Positions 56,034 to 64,000 of a stretch of 64,000 nt of DNA are shown here, one piece after another (the stretch's first letter is position 1; every line of letters begins with the position of its first letter). Origin of the DNA: Asparagopsis taxiformis (lineage: Eukaryota; Rhodophyta; Florideophyceae; Bonnemaisoniales; Bonnemaisoniaceae); contig JALQPE010002405.1 in the NCBI GenBank assembly GCA_030407315.1, positions 1 to 64,000 on the forward strand, read 5' to 3'. A program made the position numbers and the translations under genes. Below the pieces are notes generated by a model. That model made no database searches, was not told the origin of the DNA, and saw only the letters and a list, made by a program, of their open reading frames with translations.

Positions 56034-58201
56034 TTGAGCTCTTTTACGTTAACGAAAAGCTACGTGCTACGCTACAGACGACGGTCTATGAATTACGCTG
56101 TGTCGAATTCCAGCGCGTCGCCCAGGCAACCGTTGCCAACGTCAGCGGACGCCGAAGCCGACGTGGCCTTGTCAGCAGAAGCGATCTTCGCGACTGATCG
56201 ATCTATCCCGCCGGATATCGAGGCGATCGGCCAGCTACCACGTACGGTAAGCCCGTTTGAGTCCGTGAGTATGGACCCCGCAACGCGCGGTCAGCTCAAC
56301 GAAGGGAACGTGACTCCCACGGCACTACGCGTAGTGTACGAAGACCTTCGAGGTCACATCGAAAGGGCGAGCGACGCGGCCGTCGACGAAGCCGTAAGGC
56401 AGAGACTCGGAGTCTCGGAGCGCGAAGCTCGTGCGTTACGTGAACGCTCAGCGACCCTCGAACGGGAAAACGAAGATTTACGAAACCGCCTCTCCGCCGT
56501 GGAGGGAAGACTCGACTCGTTTGTCGTAGTATTCAACGAAATCGTCGCCGGACGTTCCGCTCCGCCGAGCGGAAGCGATCCGAATTACGAAGAAGGCTCG
56601 CGCGCCTATAACTCGCAATCCTCCCCGGCCGTTCCGGGAGGATACCCACCAACACCCGGTCCGACGACCCCGACAACGTACGGAAGGGGAGCGACAGTGC
56701 AACGAGCCATCGCCAACCCCGACGAGACGCCACGAAGGCAATTACGTTTTAACGATACGCCAGACCACGCGCGGTCGGCGGACGCAGCACGAGCTGCGCA
56801 ATTCGATACGAGAGCCCCCCACCACGTGAGACGTACATTCCGTGGCTGGGTACGTTCGGCACGACGGACACGCGAGTCCACGAAAACGAACGTGCCGACG
56901 CGGTACGCTTACCAGGGAACGCCCTCGGACCCGTTTGCCACGCGTTGGCAGAGCACACGACAATGCTCGACGCATTTGCGAACGTGGTGTCGTACCGCAT
57001 GTACCGACTTAACGATGTACGTGAACATCTCTACGTGAACGAGAGTCAAAGCGTACATAAGCTCAAACGTGAGCTGGAGGGACTTTTCCCTACGTTGAGA
57101 CCGTTCTCCGGTCGGAATCCGATTACGTTGCTCGGATTCCTCGCCCAAATACGTGATGGGTTCAGCACACTCGGAGTGTGCGAGGGAGTGGCAGTACGTG
57201 CGCTACACTTCTTCCTCGACGGGGACGCCCGACGGTTCTACGATTCCCAGTGTACGACTGGCGTGATCACGACTGATCCGATGAAGAGGTTCTCGTGGCC
57301 TCACGTGATCAACGCGTTGATCAAACGATACCTGCAAGACGACGTGCTGCAGGAGGCCTACGAAAAGGTCACGATGATCACGCAGAGTCCTAACGAGGAC
57401 GAGAATCAGTACGCTGATAGACTCGACACCGCCACGCGGGCGTGCAACTACGTGTTTACGGATCGACTCCTCGTTCACCACTACGTGCGCGGTTTACTGC
57501 CCTCGACGCGGGCAGCCGTGACGGAACGACTCCGGTCACTCCCCGAACGAGAGAGGAACGACCTCACCGTTGTGAGACGATTGGCGACGGCCGAAGGAAC
57601 GACCTTCCGTGCACGTACGGCAGCTGTCGCGTCAGCCGCGAAACCGAAAGTGCGGTTTCCGGTGAAGCCTACGTTGGCTATTTCCGACCACGAGTCGAGG
57701 AAGTTCGCGGACTACGATGAGTCCGCGTACTTACGTAACGAACGGGCTAACGAGCCCAGTTACCACGATGGTAACCCGAATATCCCCGCGAGGGATGATG
57801 ACGACGTGTCGCTCGCTGCGGTTCACGTTGCCGAGAATTTAGAGGCGATCCTCTTCACGAACGGGCCGCCGCCCAACGATACAAAAACGGCAAACGAAAA
57901 GCCGGACGAGCTCGAAGCTCGATTGAACCGTCCATGCGAGGACGTGCCGAAGCTCACGAGCGAGCAGACGCAATTGGCGCACTCCGTAATCCCGAATGAT
58001 TACTGGACGCTGTCGTGTTGGTCATGCCGCGAAGATGGCCACTCGACGTTTACGTGTCCGCGTCTGACGCCAGATCAACGGATCTTTTTCGCGTACAAGT
58101 ACTACCTCTTCCACGTGAAGAGCAACCCACGTCGGGCTGAGTACTTCCGCCAACGAATGGTAAACGTAACCAGGAACGACCTGGTGAGCGAGGGAACGTG
58201 A
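56034..58201 (+). CDS. Chromovirus gag (coiled coil, capsid, zinc knuckle)
   Basis: The first frame (56,034-56,930) has a heptad-rich coiled coil around VSEREARALRERSATLE and a Pro-rich linker. After a one-base loss the frame at 56,945-58,201 continues with the capsid-type region (FSGRNPITLLGF, FFLDGDARRF) and a zinc knuckle CWSCREDGHSTFTC, which fits CX2CX4HX4C exactly. The gag polyprotein forms the virus-like particle and packages element RNA. Downstream frames at 58,198-58,552 are linker sequence toward pol. Confidence 0.85.
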
Positions 58202-58552
58202 ACCCGCGGAGGTACGGCACGCCGCCTACGATACTCCGAAACCCCAATCGTGACGGGGGGAGGCCCTTCGACAAGCGCCGCGGCGATTTTCGTAATGACC
58301 GACGTGATCCCCGCCCGTGGGCGAACGAACGAAATGGCCAGCGTAATGGCCGCAGCGGAGTCTACGTGACGACTTCCGCTGACGAAACACCACTCGAGGT
58401 GGAAACGAGTCACGATGACGAACGAGCTTCGTGGGCTCACGACGACGACGTGTCGAACGGCCTCGCACCGGAAAACGACCAGGCGATGTAGGTCACGAGC
58501 CACCCACATCGCCTGAACCCTTACGTGAAAGGGGGACGACCGACATCGATAA

Positions 58553-60418
58553 TTGGTCCTCCGCAGGCTCACCGACGAACGAGAGTTACGAAAAGCTCAC
58601 GGCCGCGAAGGCCAACTCGAGTCAAACGACACCCGACGTGGGGGAAGAAACGAAGTCCGACGGGACAACGAACCTCACACGAAGAGGAAGTCTCGCAGAC
58701 GAGCGAGACGCGCTACCCGGAAGCACGACGCTTCCGAGCGCGAGAAAGCCAAGCACGCGGCTTATACGAAGCGTGTCGACGCAAAAGAAGCCATACGGGC
58801 TCATGCGGTGAAGCGACGAACCGCTAACGAAGACGTAGACCGCGCGCCGGTCAGAACCGAACCGTTGGTTCTCGACGGGCATACGTGCCTACTTGCTTCG
58901 AAGCATTATATCGTGTCCGGAACGATCGGACTAGACCTCAACGTGATGAGGGCGATTACCATCGCGATGGATACGTGCAGCGGCTACAACTTGATACGAA
59001 CAAGTTTACTACCCTACGACTGGGTTGACCGCTGTCTACGTGACGAAGAGCTACCGAAGCTCGGAGACGCCAACGGGCGACGTTTGCCTATCGAAGGCGC
59101 CATCCTGCTTCGCGTCAGGCTGGGGAACTCGCTGTTCCGCGTAAAATTCTTCGTAGCCAACACGCTGGCTGTTCCCGTCATAATGGGTACATCGTTCATG
59201 TCAAAGCATATCGATGCTATACGCTGTCGAGCGCAGACAATCGAGCTCCATCGAGGGGATACGATACCCATTATCGCGGAGGGTGATTCGAAAACTCCGT
59301 ACGAGGAGGAAGGGAAAACGAATCCAAACGTGGAACACCCGAAGCGCCGCGAGCGTAACGCGGCCTCGAATCGGCCAAGCCGAACGTTTTCGGTTCGCCT
59401 GACGAAGTACACGCGTGTACCGGCGATGTCGCAACGGACCGTCAACGTGACGACGGATGCGACCGGACTCGTGTTCCTCGAACCGAAAGCGTCGGTGCAA
59501 TTCCGGCATGGGCTTCGTATAGCCAACGGAGTGGTCGACGTAGGACCCAGAGAGACGTTCTCGATTATCGTATCTAACTTCACGAAGAAGGACCGCGAGC
59601 TGCCGAAAGGCGCGACGATTGCGTACGCGGTACGCTCCCCGTTGGGAATCGTCCCACTCAAGCGTGAGGGCGGCGAAGCCCTCGCGAAGGTTTTAAACCT
59701 ACCGCTAGTCGACGCGACGACGCGGACGAGCACGAACGGGTTGGGCGACGAAACGCCAGACCCGTTGGTCAACGAAAAGGGGAACGACCCCGCCACGAAT
59801 TGGCAGTCGACAATCGATTTGTCGCACCTCGACGACGAGGATTTACGAAAGCGCATCAACGAGATGCTAGCCACACATTCGTCAATGTGGACGAGCGGAC
59901 GCCTCGGCGAAATCAATGCTACGGAGCATCGAATCGAACTCGAACCGGGCACGCGGCCCATACGTTCAATGCCCTATCGTCAGGGTCCGGCTCTACGTAC
60001 GATAGCCGAGGAGCAGATCACGAAGATGCTCAACGAAGGGGTTATCGAACCCGCGTCCAGCGAATGGGCGTCACCAATCGTGTTGGTGCCGAAGAAGGAC
60101 GGATCCTTACGTTTCTGTGTCGATTACAGACGTTTGAACGCGAAAACGATCGCCGATTCGTACCCGCTTCCTCGTATGGAAGATTGCCTCGATTCGCTTG
60201 GCGACGCCGCCATCTTCACGACACTCGATTGTAACGCCGGTTACTGGCAAGTGCCCGTCTCCGCCGAGGACCGTGATAAGACAACGTTTACGTCTTTCAT
60301 GGGAACGTATCGCTACGTGCGAATGCCATTCGGGCTACGAAATGCCCCCGCTACGTTTCAGCGGACGTTGGACATAATCCTCTCCGGAGTACGTTGGCAA
60401 TCGTGCCTTGTTACTTAG
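58553..60418 (+). CDS. Chromovirus pol part 1: protease and reverse transcriptase
   Basis: The frame holds a retropepsin-like protease whose motif reads MDTCSGYN, with Cys where the usual Asp-Thr-Gly has Gly. The reverse transcriptase follows, with FCVDYRRLN, FTTLDCNAGYWQVPV and MPFGLRNAPATFQ. It ends prematurely at 60,418, one base short of the YLDDVIVFS catalytic motif, which resumes in the next frame. The Gly-to-Cys change would be expected to impair the protease. Confidence 0.85.
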   Translation: MVLRRLTDERELRKAHGREGQLESNDTRRGGRNEVRRDNEPHTKRKSRRRARRATRKHDASEREKAKHAAYTKRVDAKEAIRAHAVKRRTANEDVDRAPVRTEPLVLDGHTCLLASKHYIVSGTIGLDLNVMRAITIAMDTCSGYNLIRTSLLPYDWVDRCLRDEELPKLGDANGRRLPIEGAILLRVRLGNSLFRVKFFVANTLAVPVIMGTSFMSKHIDAIRCRAQTIELHRGDTIPIIAEGDSKTPYEEEGKTNPNVEHPKRRERNAASNRPSRTFSVRLTKYTRVPAMSQRTVNVTTDATGLVFLEPKASVQFRHGLRIANGVVDVGPRETFSIIVSNFTKKDRELPKGATIAYAVRSPLGIVPLKREGGEALAKVLNLPLVDATTRTSTNGLGDETPDPLVNEKGNDPATNWQSTIDLSHLDDEDLRKRINEMLATHSSMWTSGRLGEINATEHRIELEPGTRPIRSMPYRQGPALRTIAEEQITKMLNEGVIEPASSEWASPIVLVPKKDGSLRFCVDYRRLNAKTIADSYPLPRMEDCLDSLGDAAIFTTLDCNAGYWQVPVSAEDRDKTTFTSFMGTYRYVRMPFGLRNAPATFQRTLDIILSGVRWQSCLVT

Positions 60419-62210
60419 ACGACGTAATCGTCTTTTCGAAAGACCTCGAGTCTCACCTGGGTCACGTTGACCAGGTGCTTTCCCTGCTACGCGCAGCAGG
60501 AGTAACGTTAAAGCTCACGAAGTGCTCGTTCTTTCAACCACGAGTTGACTACCTGGGGCACGTGATTACCCCAGGGAAGCTGCACGTCGCAGCTCGGAAC
60601 AAGGAAGCCTTTCGTACGGCTACGTTCCCGCGGACAAGACGCAATGTCGATCGTTTTTGGGCGCGGCCAACGTTTACCGCCGTTTCGTAAAGGCGTATGC
60701 CGAGATCGCTCGGCCACTCAACACGATGTTGAAGAAGGACGCTTCCCCCGATTGGACGAATCCAACTGACGCGCAAACGAATGCGTTCGAAACGTTGAAG
60801 ACAATACTGGTGTCGCCACCAGTATTGCACCTTCCGAAGGCGGGACGTCCGTTCATGATCGATACCGACGCGTCGGCGTATCAGCTGGGAGCTACGTTGC
60901 TCCAGCAGCAGAACGAAGATAAGCCCAACGAATGGGTGCCGATTGGGTACTGGTCGAAGACCCTTAACGAAACCGAACGTGGTTACTCGGCGACCGAGCG
61001 CGAGTGCTACTCCGTCGTTTGGGCGATAACGTCGCTCCGACCCTACGTAGAGGGTCAGCGGTTCACCGTACGTACGGACCACGAAGCCTTACGTTGGCTG
61101 ATGACGTTGACGGACGCGTCCGGACGACTACTACGATGGAGGCTACGCGTTGCCGAATTCGATTTCGAAGTTACGTACAGGCCTGGGCGCGTGCACCAGG
61201 TACCTGACGCTTTATCACGTGTGATATCTACGTATGACGACGGTCGACCCGTCGACGATGACGTACCATCGTACGGGGACGCGGTCCTCGTGACGACTCG
61301 CAGTCGGCGACAACCCACACGAAATGGGCAAGGACGAACGACGTCCGTACGTAAAAAGGCAACGAATGCCAGGGGTCACGACGACCCGTCGAACGAGACT
61401 CGTGACGAACGAGCACCAGCCGCGACGGCTGGCAACGATGGACTCGAGTTCAACCGCGACGCGTCGCTCGATGACGTTCTCGACGAGGAACCGGATTTCC
61501 TCGACGAACAGCGCGCTGCTGAAGACGATTCGGCACGCGTGCCACCAGCTGACGTTCAGCTTCCCATTACGAGGGACGAGCTTATCGAAGCTCAACGCGA
61601 GGACGCGTTCTGTCAAACGATACTGACACGACAGTCCGAGACGCAGGACGCTGCATTCTTCGAAGGCCACGATGGCTTACTCCGACGCCGGAACCCTCAC
61701 GACGAGGAACGTACACAAATCGTTGTGCCGGCTTCGTTACGGCCGCGGCTGCTGGAGTTAACGCACCACCACGTCCTCGCTGGACATCCCGGACAAACAC
61801 GTATGTACTATACCCTACGGAGGACGTACTACTGGCCCGCGATGGCCGCCGACATCCACGCAACGGTACGAAACTGCGTTGGATGTGCGAAGAACCGCGT
61901 GAAGCTTCGCAAACGGACGAACCCGTTACGTTTATTTCCGGCTACGGAGCCGCTGCGAGACCTATGTATCGACATACTAGGTCCGCTTACGAAGACCACG
62001 CGTGGCAACCGATTTATTCTCGTTATAACGGACCGCTTCACGAAGCTGACTAGAGTCGTACCTCTACGAAATATCGATTCCGCCAACGTGGCGAGCGCGT
62101 TCGTCAACGCGTGGGTCTTCTCGTATGGACCCCCACGGACGCTCATAAGCGATAACGGAAAGCAGTTCGCTGCTAAGTTCTTCCAGCGCGTCTGCAACGA
62201 ATCGGCGTGA
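60394..62210 (+). CDS. Chromovirus pol part 2: RT end, RNase H, integrase core
   Basis: The frame at 60,394-60,640 gives LDDVIVFS and DYLGHVI. A further one-base loss near 60,630 leads to FLGAANVYRRF and RNase H (DTDASAYQLG, RTDHEALRWL, PDALSRV). Integrase follows with its HHCC domain (HHHVLAGHPG ... CVGC) and the first catalytic Asp residues (DILGP, SDNGKQF). It ends at 62,210 just before the last catalytic Glu region. Confidence 0.88.
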
Positions 62211-63016
62211 CGAACGTCTTTACGTCGACGTACCACCCCCAAACGAACGGGCAGGTGGAGCGCTACAACAGGACGATCCTGGCGATGCTGCGCAATTACG
62301 TGAACGAAAACCAGAACGACTGGGATCGATACGCATCGGCGTTAACGTTTGCGTACAACACGCATGTGCATTCGAGCACGGGCACGACGCCCTTCGACTT
62401 GATTCTCACGAATCCACCGCCACCGTTGGCGCTACACACGTCGGTAACGAACCGCGAACTACCCGACGGGGGAGGGCGAGCCACTTACGTTCGTGAGCTC
62501 GCCACAACGATGGATAACGCGTATCGAACGCTGAAGGCCGCGCAGGCACGTTATAAACGAAATTTCGACAAACGAGTCCGTGTCTCGAATCGAAACATCC
62601 GCGCGGGAGAATACGTATTCATCGACCCGACGGACGGGACCACGAAGGGCACGAAGCTCGGCAACCACGCGTTGGGACCGTTCCGCGTACTACGTAACGA
62701 CGTACGTACGTTCGTCATCCAACGAGGAGACGTAGTTGAACGTGTCAACTCGGACCGCGTTGCGTACGCGCCAACGCCGGCGAACGCGCCCCCGCCGGAG
62801 CCATACGATGCCACCGAGGCAGACCTCGACAAGAACCGCGACGGTCCGGCGTATGTAGTAGACGACCTACTCAACCATCGCGTAAACGATGACGGCACCC
62901 TAGACTTCCTCGTGAAGTGGGTCGGGTATCGTAACCCTACGTGGGAGCCCCGCCGGAACGTATCTGAAGAGAGCGTCTCTCGATACTTCGCACGCGTGCG
63001 ACGAGCAACAACGTGA
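62207..63016 (+). CDS. Chromovirus pol part 3: integrase end and chromodomain
   Basis: TSTYHPQTNGQVERYN supplies the catalytic Glu of the D,D35E integrase. After the GPF/Y-like region (NHALGPFRVL) comes a chromodomain at about 62,850-62,995 (YVVDDLLNHR, FLVKWVGY, TWEPRRNV). Chromodomains in this group direct integration to chromatin with particular histone marks. Confidence 0.9.
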   Translation: MTNVFTSTYHPQTNGQVERYNRTILAMLRNYVNENQNDWDRYASALTFAYNTHVHSSTGTTPFDLILTNPPPPLALHTSVTNRELPDGGGRATYVRELATTMDNAYRTLKAAQARYKRNFDKRVRVSNRNIRAGEYVFIDPTDGTTKGTKLGNHALGPFRVLRNDVRTFVIQRGDVVERVNSDRVAYAPTPANAPPPEPYDATEADLDKNRDGPAYVVDDLLNHRVNDDGTLDFLVKWVGYRNPTWEPRRNVSEESVSRYFARVRRATT

Positions 63017-63992
63017 AAGGCCACGACGGCCCCCGAAAACGCACACGAGCGTCGGGTTAAGCGCACGCGTGCGCGACGTTGCACGATGCAACAAACGAAG
63101 GCGACGAGCCGCACGAACGAGAAGCGAAGGCACAACGAGTGGCCGGGACGTCCACCCTTGCGTTGGGGGGGCGCGATGCGTGCTAGAGCCGTCGCTCTTT
63201 TCGTTTTCGACACCATACGTTGGTGGAGGCACGAGCGCCAACGAAAGATTGGACGACGAGTCCACGCGCGGACGATTCACACGATGTGAAGAGCCACGAC
63301 TGGCTCGACAGTGTTGACCGTCCCACGGGCAAAGGTGACGACACCACGGGCCACGGACGGACAACACGTCAGATTTTTCGCGCGAAAAATTACTTGGGCC
63401 AGCGGGCCATGGACGCACGGTACGAAAAATCGGGCCGATTACAGTGCGCTAATCCGGCCAAATCTCGGGACACGCGTGCCCCGAAAATTTCGTAATTTTG
63501 GCATGACGTGTGAGCCATCGTACGTCCCCGTGGACAACCGCTGACAACGAGTCGCATCGACCAACGAGGTCAACGCCAGCTCGCGAGCTAACGGCAACGT
63601 GACGCCGGAAGGCGGAGAAACGACGTAGGACGGACGCGTCCCCAACGAAGATGGCAACGGCCTCATTACGAAACTTCACGCACGAAGCGGAACGAAGCTA
63701 TACGTTAGCGACGAACGAGACCAACGGGTCTCAGCGCACGAAGCGCGCGCGAAAAAGCGTGCGAAACGACGAGCCAACGAGGCCGCAACGACGGACGGCG
63801 AACGAAGACGCTAACGTCTCGATGCGATGCGACGGCAACCGTTAGCCACATCAGGCACGAGCCGAACACGGTAGCCACGTACGGCAACCACGAAACGACA
63901 CAACGGGTCCTGCCACGCGGGCGCAACGATCGACGCGCGAAAACGAAAAGCCCGCCGGCTATGCGAAACGACGCGAGCGAACCCGAAAGGGG
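63017..63992 (+). other. Chromovirus 3' non-coding region
   Basis: This is about 975 bp rich in ACGA/CGT, with small frames on both strands and no domain. It ends in CCCGAAAGGGG, a probable polypurine tract. Confidence 0.6.
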
Positions 63993-64000
63993 TTGACCAC

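Larger units (their letters stand above)
55503..64000 (+). mobile_element. Ty3/Gypsy chromovirus, almost complete, runs off the window
   Basis: In order: 5' LTR (55,503-55,983), primer-binding site (55,985-56,002), gag with coiled coil, capsid and zinc knuckle, protease, RT, RNase H, integrase and a C-terminal chromodomain ending at 63,016. A non-coding 3' region and a purine run (GAAAGGGG) end at 63,992. TTGACCAC at the very end resembles the 5' LTR start TGACCCAC, so the 3' LTR probably begins there. The frame sequence 0-2-1-0-2-1-0-2 indicates one-base losses only. Base composition is rich in ACG/CGT. Confidence 0.9.

Noticed and set aside
1..64000. tRNA or rRNA genes
   Set aside because: I saw no convincing cloverleaf or conserved rRNA segment by eye. 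A covariance-model scan would settle it.

Overview
The window reads as a stretch of transposon-rich eukaryotic nuclear DNA. The reasons are two Ty3/Gypsy LTR retrotransposons (one a chromovirus with a chromodomain), a DDE-like DNA transposon with long terminal inverted repeats, SET, Tudor-like and PHD-like domains, and no operon or ribosome-binding-site organisation. The long open reading frames show no obvious introns, so the host is probably intron-poor. A red alga or another protist would fit, but I cannot assign the organism from sequence alone.

Layout. 0-4.6 kb: nested tandem repeats with three clusters of hairpins. 4.9-7.2 kb (minus): a decayed copy (A) of a dioxygenase gene. 7.2-9.7 kb: non-coding, with a foldback repeat and a 35-bp minisatellite. 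9.7-11.7 kb (minus): a frame-broken gene with a transposase-like C-terminus. 12,299-22,310: a 10,012-bp DNA transposon with near-identical 1,273-bp terminal inverted repeats and a 4-bp AAAA target duplication. It carries a DUF7869-like putative transposase and a ParB/DNA-methyltransferase/zinc-finger protein. 22.6-26.1 kb (minus): a DNA methyltransferase fused to a SET domain. 27.7-30.9 kb (plus): a ParB/zinc-finger/2OG-Fe(II)-dioxygenase-like protein (copy B). 31.6-33.3 kb (plus) and 33.4-35.1 kb (minus): two convergent genes, one of unknown function and one Tudor-like. 35.3-36.2 kb: a duplicated block of foldbacks. 36.9-37.6 kb: a zinc-finger transposase fragment. 38-39.5 kb: simple and tandem repeats. 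39.5-44.6 kb (minus): a 3'-truncated Gypsy element. 46-52.5 kb: a degenerate third dioxygenase gene (copy C) between direct repeats. 54.4-54.9 kb: a solo LTR. 55.5-64 kb (plus): an almost complete chromovirus that runs off the window.

The main result is a cluster of DNA- and chromatin-modification genes that look mechanistically linked. The methyltransferase inside the transposon and the dioxygenase outside it share two accessory modules, an N-terminal ParB-like domain and a C4HC3-like zinc finger. They therefore look like a writer and a second modifier aimed by the same targeting parts. A second methyltransferase is fused to a histone-methyltransferase-type SET domain. About 60-bp palindromes built on GGTCGAGCAAAACTCAATCC lie upstream of five genes of this island, and the 10-kb transposon is inserted in one of them. 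This suggests a self-contained, possibly mobile, epigenetic system under shared control, but function is inferred from motifs only.

A technical caution applies. In copy B, in the 55.5-64 kb chromovirus and in the 9.7-11.7 kb gene, nearly every frameshift goes in the direction of a one-base loss. Many apparent pseudogene lesions may therefore be uncorrected homopolymer deletions of the assembly rather than biology.
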